Notes: generated by a model from the sequence alone, not told the origin. DNA of 64,000 bases from Panacibacter microcysteis (GCF_015831355.1 NZ_JADWYR010000001.1:1426001-1490000), one strand, 5' to 3'; shown: positions 52,934-62,023, numbered from the stretch's first letter. A program made the numbers and translations.

Positions 52934-54151
52934 TCAGAGTATACTTCGGATCTTCATGGTTAACACAATTAGTTCGCCACCACGGTTTATAAGTACTTTA
53001 ACCTTGTTGCCGGCACTCTGCAGGTGCGTTTTGTATGCCTGTATATTGCCAGATAGATCATTGTCAACACCCAGCACAATATCTCCCGGAATAAAGCCTG
53101 CATCTTCTGCCGGAGATTTCTTCATAATGTCTGTAACCGTAATAGCGCCATCTATCAGGTACATACCAAGACCGGAGTATGAATAATCAAAAGAATCAGA
53201 AAAACGTTTGTTGGGTTTAATGAATATCTGCTGTTCAGGATAGTTGATCACAACATTGAATCTTCTCATAATATCGTTGCCCAAAAGGCCGCCCAGTACA
53301 GGGTATTGTGTTATGTTGAACTCATCATCAAACACATATACAGGTACATTGCGAAATTTATACGGCCCCACCTTTACTTCCTTTACAACGGTAAGACTCA
53401 TCGATTTTTTTCCGCCCAAACCCTCGGCTTCTGTCGGGTATAATTTTCTTTTCGATTTAAGCAGAGCACTGTCGTGTACCAGGTCTTCATTCAGCAACAT
53501 GCATAAGCCTGCGCCGGTATCCAGGTAAAATTTGCTGAATATCTCTTTTGCATCTTTTACAAATGCGCCCTGCATGGGCAGCGTGGTAAATTGTGGTTTC
53601 ATCAGGTAACCGCCACGTGGATATTTGTAACTGCCCGGCGTAAGCACCTCGAACACCATTTGTTCATAATCTATTGCAACAATATACCTGCGCAAAAAAC
53701 TATAGCCCACAATACCATCTATCCGCAGGCCGTAGGCACTCGTAAGAATGTCGTAGTTATTGATGTGGAAATCAAGATTGGCAACCGAGATGCCCTGCAT
53801 GTGCAGCGTATGGTTGTAAGAGAATTCTACATTTTTTACACCTGCTATACCGCGTACTGTTTTATCAGTAAGTACTTTTTTTACGCCCAGGTATGATGCG
53901 GTAGCAGAGTCGAGCGATATGCCGCCACTGCCGGTATCCAGCACAAAGTTCAGCGAGTCTTTGTTGTCATCGAGGGTAGCCCGTAAAATAATAATGCCGC
54001 CGGTAAGCATGCTGAAAGGCACATAGGTTATGTGTTTTGCAGCGGGAGAAACAAATTCCTCCTGTGCACGTGCATTGCTGAAAAGCATACAGCAAAAGAC
54101 AATTATGTACCAGGCTTTGGGAGCCCTGATGAAGCTTTGGTTGCGTCGCAC
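52934..54151 (-). CDS. Secreted retropepsin-like aspartyl protease with PDZ domain
   Basis: A 405-residue exported protease. Two aspartyl sites (LDTGSGGISLD and LDTGAGLCML) mark two retropepsin-like halves; the C-terminal 90 residues form a PDZ domain (SPAEDAGFIPGDIVLGVDN). The frame is open to 54349, but that part runs into mqnC and is not protein-like. A GTG at 54151, inside repeat copy 19, gives an ideal signal peptide (RRNQSFIRAPK, then WYIIVFCCML, cleaved after NARA). I therefore use 54151. Confidence 0.85.
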   Translation of the reverse strand: MRRNQSFIRAPKAWYIIVFCCMLFSNARAQEEFVSPAAKHITYVPFSMLTGGIIILRATLDDNKDSLNFVLDTGSGGISLDSATASYLGVKKVLTDKTVRGIAGVKNVEFSYNHTLHMQGISVANLDFHINNYDILTSAYGLRIDGIVGYSFLRRYIVAIDYEQMVFEVLTPGSYKYPRGGYLMKPQFTTLPMQGAFVKDAKEIFSKFYLDTGAGLCMLLNEDLVHDSALLKSKRKLYPTEAEGLGGKKSMSLTVVKEVKVGPYKFRNVPVYVFDDEFNITQYPVLGGLLGNDIMRRFNVVINYPEQQIFIKPNKRFSDSFDYSYSGLGMYLIDGAITVTDIMKKSPAEDAGFIPGDIVLGVDNDLSGNIQAYKTHLQSAGNKVKVLINRGGELIVLTMKIRSIL

Positions 54152-54160
54152 TCTTGTACT
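54140..54160 (-). repeat. Interspersed repeat copy 19, type A, overlapping a gene start
   Basis: The exact type A core overlaps the likely start of the protease gene: the GTG within AAGAGTGCGACG is in frame. It is the only copy that appears to enter a coding region. Confidence 0.88.
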
Positions 54161-54288
54161 TTTGGTTTTACAATCGCCAGTAATTGATCCAGACACGTTG
54201 AAGTTACATGCTGCTGCACACAGAACAAAACCTTTGATAATATTAATTGCCAAAGTACAACAAACGATTTTTCTGCTATTACATACTG

Positions 54289-54296
54289 TAATTTTG
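54289..54296 (+). promoter_or_regulatory. -7 element of mqnC
   Basis: TAATTTTG, 22 bases before the ATG of mqnC; the -33 box is not clear. Confidence 0.45.
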
Positions 54297-54318
54297 CTGC
54301 CGATAAAAAAGAGCGTGT

Positions 54319-55443
54319 ATGGATTTAGCAAGATTGTATCAGAAAGCACTTGATTTTGAGTTTCTCAGCGTTGAAGAGGGCGTTCATTTGTTTCACAATG
54401 CGCCTTTGACAGAACTGATGTTTGTAGCAGACGAGCTGAGAAAAATACAGGTGCCACATGGAAAGGTTACATGGCAGATAGACAGGAATGTAAACACTAC
54501 CAACGTTTGTATAGCCAATTGTAAGTTCTGCAACTTTTACCGCATACCGGGCCATGCTGAAGCTTACATAACAGATATGGACACCTACCGTAAAAAGATC
54601 AGGGAGACCTTTAAATACGGCGGAGACCAGTTATTACTGCAGGGTGGTCATCATCCGCAACTGGGTCTTGATTTTTATACCAAAACCTTTCGCCAGCTTA
54701 AACAGGAGTTCCCAACGCTTAAGTTGCATGCGCTGGGGCCGCCGGAAATAGCCCACATAAGCAAGCTGGAAAAAATGAGCCATAAGGATGTACTTACAGC
54801 GTTGAAAGAGGCCGGCCTGGATTCTTTGCCGGGTGCAGGTGCGGAGATTTTGATTGATCGCGTAAGACGGCTCATCAGCAAGGGAAAGTGTGGTGCTGAT
54901 GAATGGCTGGCTATTATGCACGAAGCGCATAAACTGAATATAACTACCAGTGCCACTATGATGTTTGGCCACGTGGAAACGATTGAGGAAAGGTTTATTC
55001 ATCTAAGCAGGATAAGGGAAGTGCAGGCAATGAAGCCTGCAGATGCAAAAGGTTTTCTTGCATTTATTCCGTGGACGTTCCAGGATGTGGATACATTGCT
55101 CACAAGAATAAGAGGCGTGCACAACCTTACTACGCCGGATGAATATATACGTATGATAGCACTAAGCCGCATAATGCTGCCCAATGTGAAAAACATACAG
55201 GCCAGCTGGCTTACAGTAGGCAGGCAAACTGCATCTATCTGCCTTCATTCCGGTGCCAACGATTTTGGCAGCATTATGATTGAAGAAAATGTGGTAAGTG
55301 CCGCCGGCGCACCACACCGTTTTACCTATAAATCTATACAACAAGCTATAAAAGAAGCTGGCTTTGAACCACAGCTTAGAAACCAGCAGTATGAGTGGAG
55401 GGCTATTCCCGAAACAATTGAAGAACAGGTAGTGAATTATTAA
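54319..55443 (+). CDS. mqnC: Cyclic dehypoxanthinyl futalosine synthase MqnC
   Basis: A radical SAM enzyme that cyclises dehypoxanthinyl futalosine in the futalosine route to menaquinone. The 374-residue protein has the cluster motif CIANCKFC (Cys64, Cys68, Cys71), QLLLQGGHHPQLGLDFY near residue 115, and PGAGAEILIDRVRR and TSATMMFGHVET, all typical of MqnC; the GGHHP motif separates it from MqnE. No other mqn genes are in the window. Confidence 0.92.
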   Translation: MDLARLYQKALDFEFLSVEEGVHLFHNAPLTELMFVADELRKIQVPHGKVTWQIDRNVNTTNVCIANCKFCNFYRIPGHAEAYITDMDTYRKKIRETFKYGGDQLLLQGGHHPQLGLDFYTKTFRQLKQEFPTLKLHALGPPEIAHISKLEKMSHKDVLTALKEAGLDSLPGAGAEILIDRVRRLISKGKCGADEWLAIMHEAHKLNITTSATMMFGHVETIEERFIHLSRIREVQAMKPADAKGFLAFIPWTFQDVDTLLTRIRGVHNLTTPDEYIRMIALSRIMLPNVKNIQASWLTVGRQTASICLHSGANDFGSIMIEENVVSAAGAPHRFTYKSIQQAIKEAGFEPQLRNQQYEWRAIPETIEEQVVNY

Positions 55444-55482
55444 CAGCAGCACGTTGCGCATCGTTGTTGCATACAGTTTTGC

Positions 55483-55503
55483 AGTACAAGGGAGTGACAC
55501 AAC
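55483..55503 (+). repeat. Interspersed repeat copy 20, type B variant
   Basis: GTACAAGGGAGTGACACAAC: type B with G at core position 8. It is preceded by GCATACAGTTTTGCA and followed by a short GAAGATGCCACATG tail. Confidence 0.87.
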
Positions 55504-55549
55504 GAAGATGCCACATGCACAAAAGCTAATAACAAAAAAATCATATCCT

Positions 55550-55557
55550 TATTTTTG
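55550..55557 (+). promoter_or_regulatory. -7 element of fabG
   Basis: TATTTTTG, 21 bases before the ATG at 55579. It overlaps the TTG at 55555, which argues against that start. Confidence 0.55.
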
Positions 55558-55578
55558 TCTCAGACCAAACCAAACTTT

Positions 55579-56334
55579 ATGAAGCTATTAGAAGGAAAAG
55601 TTGCCATTGTTACCGGTGCTGCCCGTGGAATCGGGGCCGGTATTGCTATAAAATTTGCCGAGCATGGTGCTAATATTGCTTTTACTTATGTAAGCGACAG
55701 CAGTGAAGAAAAAGCGGCAACGCTTGAAAACCAGTTACAATCGTTGGGTGTAAAAGCAAAAGCATATAAAAGCAATGCTGCAGATTTTGGCCAGTGCGAG
55801 GCCTTTGTAAATGATGTGCTGAAGGAATTTGGGGCCATAGATATTTGTATAAACAATGCAGGTATAAGCAAAGACAACCTGCTGCTGCGTGTAACGGAAA
55901 AAGAATGGGATGATGTAATGGATATTAACCTTAAGAGTGTTTACAACATGACAAAACATGTAATGCGCCCGATGATGAAAGCAAAAAAAGGGAGCATTGT
56001 AAACATGAGCTCCATGATTGGTATGCGTGGCAACGCAGGGCAAAGCAGCTATGCGGCCAGTAAAGCGGGTATAATTGGGTTTACAAGATCCATAGCACAT
56101 GAACTGGGCAGCCGGAATATACGTTGCAACGCAATTGCGCCGGGTTTTATAGAGACGGATATGACACATTACCTGAAAGATGGTGCTGCCGGGGATGACT
56201 TTTTGAAAAGAATACCATTGGGCAGGTTTGGTACATCTGAAGAAATTGCCAATACAACATTGTTTCTCGCAAGTGATATGGGCTCTTATGTTACCGGCCA
56301 GGTATTGAGTGTGTGCGGCGGTCTCAACATTTGA
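55579..56334 (+). CDS. fabG: 3-oxoacyl-ACP reductase FabG
   Basis: Reduces 3-oxoacyl-ACP with NADPH in fatty acid elongation. The 251-residue SDR protein has TGAARGIGAG at residues 12-21, NNAG near 90, the catalytic Ser in NMSSMIG and the YAASK pair near 155-159, and an IAPGFIETDMT loop. ATG at 55579 fits the promoter; the frame extends to a TTG at 55555. Its own terminator follows, so it is a single-gene unit. Confidence 0.95.
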   Translation: MKLLEGKVAIVTGAARGIGAGIAIKFAEHGANIAFTYVSDSSEEKAATLENQLQSLGVKAKAYKSNAADFGQCEAFVNDVLKEFGAIDICINNAGISKDNLLLRVTEKEWDDVMDINLKSVYNMTKHVMRPMMKAKKGSIVNMSSMIGMRGNAGQSSYAASKAGIIGFTRSIAHELGSRNIRCNAIAPGFIETDMTHYLKDGAAGDDFLKRIPLGRFGTSEEIANTTLFLASDMGSYVTGQVLSVCGGLNI

Positions 56335-56360
56335 TTTTTTGCACCAGCAAATATTACTAC

Positions 56361-56385
56361 GGCAGCAGCATTGCTGCCTTTTTTT
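56361..56385 (+). terminator. Rho-independent terminator of fabG
   Basis: Stem GGCAGCA/TGCTGCC around GCAT, followed by seven Ts. Confidence 0.88.
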
Positions 56386-56465
56386 ATGTATCTGCTGCCC
56401 GTTTTTGTTAAACATCTCTTATCTGTCTCTAATTTCTGATATTAATTGTTTATTTGCAGACCAAA

Positions 56466-56765
56466 ATGAAACTAAAAAAAGTAATAGCGTTGTTTTGTTT
56501 ACTGATGCTGGCCAGCCAGATGCTGCCGGTTAAAGAAATAGGTGCTGTACTTTTTGGTAACCAGCTGAATGAAGAAATACCCCATTCATTGGATATAGGC
56601 AAGGATGTGCCCTGCAAACTGCTTCTCAAAGGAGATTCATTTTTACACCAGATTAGCGACAATGATTTTCTGTCGGGCAGTATTGGAGAGTATGTACATT
56701 TTACCAGCCTTCTGCCCCATAACCATGCTGCAGAAATTCCTACCCCACCGCCCAACTGCGCTTAG
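56466..56765 (+). CDS. Small secreted protein of unknown function
   Basis: A 99-residue protein with a signal-like N-terminus (KLKKVIALFCLLMLASQMLP). I do not recognise a family. The rest is polar, with a FLHQISDNDFLSG stretch, and ends in a proline-rich PTPPPNC tail. It lies between fabG and the SulP transporter, about 80 bases before the latter. The pattern of a short exported protein before a transporter is seen in related genomes, but no role is claimed. Confidence 0.55.
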   Translation: MKLKKVIALFCLLMLASQMLPVKEIGAVLFGNQLNEEIPHSLDIGKDVPCKLLLKGDSFLHQISDNDFLSGSIGEYVHFTSLLPHNHAAEIPTPPPNCA

Positions 56766-56844
56766 CAGGCATTTTTGTTTCTAATTCATGCAATGCTGTG
56801 TATCGCGGCTTTGTGCTCTTTCCCGTCTAACTATCTACGTAAGT

Positions 56845-58407
56845 ATGAAAAAAATTATAAAGAACATGGGGGCAGATGTGCCTTCATCTATTGTTGTATT
56901 CCTGGTGGCCCTTCCCTTGTGTTTAGGTGTAGCCCTGGCTTCCAATGCCCCGTTATTTAGCGGTATTATTGCAGGGATTGTAGGCGGTATTGTGGTTGGT
57001 GCAGTAAGCAAATCTCATTTAAGCGTAAGCGGGCCCGCGGCTGGTTTAACAGCTATTGTGGCCGCCTCGCTGGTAGTATTGCCGTCTTATGAGGCTTTTT
57101 TGGTAGCGGTAGTAATAGCCGGTTGTTTACAGATCGTGCTCGGTTTTGCAAGGGCAGGCGTAATAGGAGATTATGTACCGGGCAGTGTAATAAAAGGTAT
57201 GCTTGCAGCAATCGGGCTTATACTTATTTTAAACCAGTTTCCGCACCTTTTGGGCGATGATTCACATTTTGAAACCGATGAAGGCGGGCAACATGAAAAA
57301 AGCGGCAATATATTTTACACGTTTATCATGGCTTTTACCAACATCAATACCAGTGCTTTTATCGTTGGCGGGGGGTCATTGCTGTTTTATATAGGATGGG
57401 AAAAATTTGTATCTAAAAAATCGGGTTTTATCAAATTCATTCCCACACCATTATTAGTGGTTTTACTGGGTGTGGCATTGAATGAACTTTTCAAAAATGC
57501 TGCTTTTGCAGACCCATTGGTGGGCCAGCACCTGGTAAAAATACCTGTCGCAGGTTCGTCCCGGGAGTTTTTTTCCTTTTTTACGGCACCAGACTGGGCC
57601 ACCATTTCCAATAAAGATGTATGGATTACTGCTGTTACCATAGCGCTTGTTGCTACACTGGAAAGTTTATTGAGTATAGAAGCGATCGATGACCTCGATC
57701 CTTACCAGCGAGTAACCCCTACCAACAGGGAACTTAAAGCGCAGGGAATTGGCAACCTTTTATCCGGCCTGGTTGGCGGATTGCCTGTAACCAGTGTAAT
57801 TGTTCGTTCATCAGCCAATGTAAACGCAGGGGCCAGAACAAAAATGTCTACGATTTATCACGGTACATTGCTCCTGTTGTGCGTGGCATTTATTCCTTCG
57901 GTGCTAAACCTGATTCCGAAGTCTGCGCTTGCTGCTATCTTGATTTTTACCGGTTATAAACTGGCAAAACCATCCCTTTTTAAAACGTATTATCAAAAGG
58001 GTTGGGATCAGTTTTTACCTTTGGTCATAACAATTATCGCCATTCTTGCAACGGATCTCTTAAAAGGTGTATTGATAGGGATAGTTGTCGGGCTGTTTTT
58101 TATATTGCGCAGTAATTTTAAAACAGCATTGTTAATAGTAAATGATGACAACAAGTATCTTTTCAGGTTCAGGAAAGATGTTTCTTTTTTAAACAAGCCT
58201 ATCCTGAAATCAAAGCTTGAAAAAATACCTGAAAATGCGTTCGCGATCATCGATGTGTCGAGAGCAGATTTTATAGATAAAGATGTGATCGAGGTAGTGA
58301 ATGATTTTCTGATTCACGCTCACCTGAAAGGGATCAGGGTAGAAATTAAAAAGAATCCATCCAAGAAAGATCACTTACTGATAGATGACAGTAAAATTTC
58401 CTGGTGA
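56845..58407 (+). CDS. SulP family anion (probably bicarbonate) transporter
   Basis: A 520-residue inner-membrane transporter. The first helices have PSSIVVFLVALPLCLGVALASNAP and the SGPAAGLTAIVAAS motif typical of SulP; the carboxyl end is a shortened STAS-like domain (FAIIDVSRADFIDKDVIEVVNDFL). The ATG at 56845 is chosen over the one at 56788. A beta-carbonic anhydrase gene follows after 73 bases, the arrangement of BicA-type bicarbonate systems, so bicarbonate uptake is likely. Sulfate is the alternative. Confidence 0.9.
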   Translation: MKKIIKNMGADVPSSIVVFLVALPLCLGVALASNAPLFSGIIAGIVGGIVVGAVSKSHLSVSGPAAGLTAIVAASLVVLPSYEAFLVAVVIAGCLQIVLGFARAGVIGDYVPGSVIKGMLAAIGLILILNQFPHLLGDDSHFETDEGGQHEKSGNIFYTFIMAFTNINTSAFIVGGGSLLFYIGWEKFVSKKSGFIKFIPTPLLVVLLGVALNELFKNAAFADPLVGQHLVKIPVAGSSREFFSFFTAPDWATISNKDVWITAVTIALVATLESLLSIEAIDDLDPYQRVTPTNRELKAQGIGNLLSGLVGGLPVTSVIVRSSANVNAGARTKMSTIYHGTLLLLCVAFIPSVLNLIPKSALAAILIFTGYKLAKPSLFKTYYQKGWDQFLPLVITIIAILATDLLKGVLIGIVVGLFFILRSNFKTALLIVNDDNKYLFRFRKDVSFLNKPILKSKLEKIPENAFAIIDVSRADFIDKDVIEVVNDFLIHAHLKGIRVEIKKNPSKKDHLLIDDSKISW

Positions 58408-58480
58408 TCAAAAAAATATGTTGCTAACTAAAGAATAAACATTTTCTCACTGCAGTAAAACCTGCATAAAATTTTAAAAC

Positions 58481-59116
58481 ATGGAATCATACCACAAATT
58501 ATTATTAGAGAATAAGGCATGGGCCGAAGAGAAAGTTCAGGACGATCCAAAATATTTTAGCCGGCTGGCAGATATTCAGCGCCCGGATTTCCTATGGATC
58601 GGTTGTAGTGACAGCCGTGTTCCTGCCAATGAAATTACCAATACACAACCGGGTGAAATATTCGTACACAGGAATATTGCCAATATGGTTGTAAACACCG
58701 ATACAAACCTGTTGGCAGTGCTGGAATATGCTGTAGTGCACCTGAAAGTAAAACATGTAATTGTTTGTGGCCATTATGGCTGCGGTGGTGTAAAGGCTTC
58801 AATGACCAGTCATGACTTTAATCATGTGTTGAATATGTGGCTGCGTAACATAAAGGATGTTTACCGTTTACACCGCCAGGAGCTGGATACCATTGAAAAT
58901 ATTGATGCAAGGGCAGACAGGCTTTGCGAGCTAAACGTAAAGGAACAGGTTATGAACCTTGCCAAAACATCTATTATTCAGCGTGCATGGAAACATGAGC
59001 AAAGACCACACCTGCATGGCTGGGTATATGGTTTGAAAGATGGCATTATTAATCCTGTTTTTGAAATGGAAGCAGGAACGCATATTGATGGAATTTATGA
59101 ATATGATGATCTGTAG
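58481..59116 (+). CDS. can: Beta-class carbonic anhydrase
   Basis: Interconverts carbon dioxide and bicarbonate. The 211-residue protein has all zinc ligands and catalytic residues in place: Cys42, Asp44 and Arg46 in CSDSRVP, and His98 and Cys101 in HYGCGG. It is cytoplasmic. It follows the SulP gene in the same direction, probably in one transcript, and ends at a strong bidirectional terminator. Confidence 0.95.
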   Translation: MESYHKLLLENKAWAEEKVQDDPKYFSRLADIQRPDFLWIGCSDSRVPANEITNTQPGEIFVHRNIANMVVNTDTNLLAVLEYAVVHLKVKHVIVCGHYGCGGVKASMTSHDFNHVLNMWLRNIKDVYRLHRQELDTIENIDARADRLCELNVKEQVMNLAKTSIIQRAWKHEQRPHLHGWVYGLKDGIINPVFEMEAGTHIDGIYEYDDL

Positions 59117-59130
59117 AAGATCCTGTTGCA

Positions 59131-59158
59131 AAAGAAGCCCTCAACTGAGGGCTTCTTT
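59131..59158. terminator. Bidirectional terminator between carbonic anhydrase and glycosylase genes
   Basis: AAAGAAGCCCTCA and TGAGGGCTTCTTT are perfect complements; A-runs and T-runs allow it to act in both directions for the convergent genes. Confidence 0.92.
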
Positions 59159-59162
59159 ATTA

Positions 59163-59801
59163 TCAGAATATGATGTTTCGTTTTTTTATGTATGCATGCC
59201 ATAAAATAAAAGCTGCAATAGTTCTGTAAGGGCGCCAATCATCTGCTATAGCAAGTATTGCTGCTTTGCCTGTATCAGCAGGAAGGTTTTTTACTTCTTT
59301 AGTGCTTTTCACCAGCGCAATATCGCCTGTTGGAAAACAATCGCACCTGTGTAAAACCATCATCATAAAAACATCGGTCGTCCAGTCACCAATACCTTTC
59401 AGCTTTTTCATCGTGGTACGCAAGTCGTCGTCTTCTAACTCAGCCAGGCTTTCTAAATTAAATTCACCTTGCATAATGGCAGCGGCAAGGTGTCTTGCAT
59501 ACACCATTTTCTGCCGGCTGAAATAACAGGCTTTCATTTGCTCATCTGTCATTGCAAGCACATTTTCCGGTGTTATTGCTCCAACGAAGGCTTCCAGCTT
59601 CAGAAAGGCTGCTTTTGCAGATGCAAGCGACACCTGTTGCTCAAGTATAATATGGATCAAAGTAGCAAAAGAAGCGCTTCTGCCCCATAATGGCGGGTAG
59701 CCGAATTGTAGAATGACTTTGTGTAAGTCCTTGTCTTTTTCAGCAAGCCTGTCGCATAGTGCTGTAAAATCAGCACTGCTGAAATTCCGTATGTTATTCA
59801 A
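59163..59801 (-). CDS. AlkA-like DNA-3-methyladenine glycosylase
   Basis: A 212-residue base-excision repair glycosylase of the helix-hairpin-helix GPD superfamily. The HhH is LKGIGDWTTDVFMM near residue 133 and the catalytic Asp is in PTGDIAL near 156. It has no iron-sulfur cysteines, which distinguishes it from Nth. It is shorter than E. coli AlkA and lacks its N-terminal domain. It is preceded by the enoyl-CoA hydratase gene after 14 bases and may share its transcript. Confidence 0.88.
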   Translation of the reverse strand: MNNIRNFSSADFTALCDRLAEKDKDLHKVILQFGYPPLWGRSASFATLIHIILEQQVSLASAKAAFLKLEAFVGAITPENVLAMTDEQMKACYFSRQKMVYARHLAAAIMQGEFNLESLAELEDDDLRTTMKKLKGIGDWTTDVFMMMVLHRCDCFPTGDIALVKSTKEVKNLPADTGKAAILAIADDWRPYRTIAAFILWHAYIKKRNIIF

Positions 59802-59815
59802 TGTAGTATTTACCT

Positions 59816-60598
59816 CTATGCAACTTTTTCCTTGTTTTTAAATTTCCTGATAAACTCTTTTGCGTATTCGCTCAATATCAGTTTGCCACTTATTGCGGCA
59901 CGTTCTTTCAGGAGGTCGTCCCAGTGCTCTGTGCCACGCCACAATATTTTTTTCAGCTCCTTAATTGCTTCGGTACTATAATGAGAGAGCGAAGAAGATA
60001 ACCGTGCAATACTGTCATCCATACCCGAAACGTCACCATGCAGTTCTGCATACAAACCTTTACGCCTTGCCCAGTCTGCCGGTCTCCACATGGTAGCATC
60101 AATAGCAATCTGCGAAAATGCAGAAGTACCCATTTTACGTTCTACAGCAGGCCCTACAACAAATGGTCCTATACCTACAGACAGCTCACTCAGCTTAATG
60201 TCGGCCCCTTCAGCGGCTATGGCATAATCAGCGGCAGCCGCAAGGCCAACACCACCACCCACGCATTTGCCATGTATGCGTGCAATTATCAGTTTGGGGC
60301 ATTTACGCATGGCGTTGATTACGGCCGCAAAACCACTAAAAAAACGAATGCCTTCTTCCTGTGTATTAATGGCAGCCAGCTCATCGAAAGATGCACCGGC
60401 ACAAAATGTTTTTTCGCCGGCCGAGCGTAAAACAATAACTTTTATGTTGGTGTCAAGTCCTTCACTGTGTATATCGTGTGCAAGTGTTTCGAGAATTTTT
60501 CCCGGCAGAGCATTGCTTTGTGGATGATAAAATTCTATAGTAGAAATGCCGTGCTCTCTCTCAATTTTTACATAGCCTTCTTTAATTTCCTGTATCAT
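59816..60598 (-). CDS. Enoyl-CoA hydratase/isomerase family protein
   Basis: A 260-residue crotonase-fold enzyme acting on an acyl-CoA. It has the oxyanion-hole stretches AGEKTFCAGASFDEL near residue 60 and HGKCVGGGVGLAAAADYAIA near 108. The exact reaction, hydration or isomerisation, cannot be read with confidence. It starts at ATG 60598 and is followed closely by the glycosylase gene. Confidence 0.9.
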   Translation of the reverse strand: MIQEIKEGYVKIEREHGISTIEFYHPQSNALPGKILETLAHDIHSEGLDTNIKVIVLRSAGEKTFCAGASFDELAAINTQEEGIRFFSGFAAVINAMRKCPKLIIARIHGKCVGGGVGLAAAADYAIAAEGADIKLSELSVGIGPFVVGPAVERKMGTSAFSQIAIDATMWRPADWARRKGLYAELHGDVSGMDDSIARLSSSLSHYSTEAIKELKKILWRGTEHWDDLLKERAAISGKLILSEYAKEFIRKFKNKEKVA

Positions 60599-60722
60599 GG
60601 TGTGTGCATTAAATGTTTGCTGTTATTTATACATATTAAGTTAACTAAATTATGTGTAACGGGTTGATAAGGCAAGTATAAATTTTTTTGTAAACCGGCA
60701 ATAGTAATACTATTGATCTTCC

Positions 60723-60743
60723 GTTGCGTCGCACTCTTGTACT
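60723..60743 (-). repeat. Interspersed repeat copy 21, type A
   Basis: An exact type A core with a GGAAGATCAATAGTATTACT tail and a TTGCCGG end. It is intergenic, upstream of the enoyl-CoA hydratase gene. Confidence 0.9.
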
Positions 60744-60790
60744 GTTGAATAAGTGTTGTACAGCGCAGGTTACAGTTTACATACCCAATG

Positions 60791-62023
60791 CTACCGGGCA
60801 TGGGTTTTCATAAAACGCTTATATGCTTCAGGATAAACCTTTATCAGGTGTGTTCTTACAATAGCAGGTGACGAATTCATTTTTGTATTGTCAGAAAGAC
60901 CCAGGCTTATTGCTTTAGATTCCTGGCCGGGCATATGGCAGTCAATACAATTTGCCTGCAACATGGCATTATCGTGTGGTGCTTTGCAAAAAGCGTCAGT
61001 TCCTGGCTCATGACACGCCATACATCGCCGGGAAAATAGCTGCAGGTTATCCGTTTCATTATTGTGTGTATTATGACAACTGCTGCAGGTCATTTGCCTG
61101 CTTTTAATAAAGCATCTGCTGGAGGTAATCAGCTCATATTTATTGCCATGCACATCAGTATTTTCTGCTGCGGTTTTATTATAAGTCGGCGCATAAAAGT
61201 TTGATAGATTATCGCCGGTGGTAAATGTAAACGCCGGTTGCAAAGCTTCCCGCTGGCCCGAGTGGCAAAACGCACAGGCATCAAGTTGTTTTTGTATGCC
61301 AAGTCTTGCAGCATTGATAATATATTTTGCCTGCTTTATTTCCGGATGCCTGGTATGAAAAGTTACATGATCAGCGGCAGGGCCGTGGCAGCGTTCGCAC
61401 GTAACGCCGAAGATGATCGCGTCTTCATCGAATGCATAACCGAGATCCGGTGTAGAGAGGGTTCTGGCATACGTTGTATGGCATTCAAGACACCTTGGAG
61501 TAATGGTCCTGGTAAACAAAATTTTATCAGGAAACCCCGGGCTGTTGCCCCATTGTTTTGCGGGGCCGATATACGATACCGGTAATTGAAATAACTTCTT
61601 TTCCTGCCAGTACAGGTAGCTCTGCCCAAGAAATCCCCGTCCAATACTGATATCAAAACTATGGGCAAGTTTTTGTTCGTTATCCAGGAAAGCACACTGC
61701 CATAGTTTACCTGCCGAGTCGGTTACAAGAATTTTTTCGTGTTCATTATATATGATTGTTTTGTCTTTGCCTGCAAAACTTCCTAAAACGGTTTTTTTTG
61801 TTGCAGCAGCAGACGTAAGCATATGGGGTGTGGTGATGAAAGAATCATACACAGAAAGATGACAGCTCTTACATGCTTCTGTACCGGCATAAGCTCTCCC
61901 CTGTGTGTCCCTTATAACCACCCGGGAAGATTGTTGACGTATAACAAAAATTGCGGCAGCAAGGATAGCCAACATCACTATGCTGAATATCAGGATCCGT
62001 TTACTGCGAATGGAGTTGATCAT
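60791..62023 (-). CDS. Seven-haem membrane-anchored cytochrome c
   Basis: A 410-residue exported cytochrome: an N-terminal anchor helix (residues 10-28), then seven CxxCH haem sites (CKSCH, CLECH, CERCH, CAFCH, CSSCH, CMACH, CIDCH). The last four are clustered in the C-terminal half. It presumably transfers electrons in the periplasm, perhaps to or from a membrane quinol oxidase or a reductase such as a nitrite or hydroxylamine enzyme; no partner gene is adjacent. The spacing between haems resembles pentahaem and octahaem cytochromes only loosely. Confidence 0.85.
   Translation of the reverse strand: MINSIRSKRILIFSIVMLAILAAAIFVIRQQSSRVVIRDTQGRAYAGTEACKSCHLSVYDSFITTPHMLTSAAATKKTVLGSFAGKDKTIIYNEHEKILVTDSAGKLWQCAFLDNEQKLAHSFDISIGRGFLGQSYLYWQEKKLFQLPVSYIGPAKQWGNSPGFPDKILFTRTITPRCLECHTTYARTLSTPDLGYAFDEDAIIFGVTCERCHGPAADHVTFHTRHPEIKQAKYIINAARLGIQKQLDACAFCHSGQREALQPAFTFTTGDNLSNFYAPTYNKTAAENTDVHGNKYELITSSRCFIKSRQMTCSSCHNTHNNETDNLQLFSRRCMACHEPGTDAFCKAPHDNAMLQANCIDCHMPGQESKAISLGLSDNTKMNSSPAIVRTHLIKVYPEAYKRFMKTHAR

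Noticed and set aside
54961-54985. CACGTG palindrome in mqnC as a third parS site
   Set aside because: Only the centre matches; the flanks (TTTGGCC and GAAACGA) do not fit. Similar partial matches at 690 and 53612 were rejected for the same reason.
54319-55443. MqnE (aminofutalosine synthase) rather than MqnC
   Set aside because: The GGHHPQLGL, PGAGAEIL and MFGHVET stretches fit MqnC better.
55735-56415. 226-codon frame on the minus strand across fabG
   Set aside because: A shadow frame of fabG with Cys/His-rich, low-sense composition and no supporting signal.
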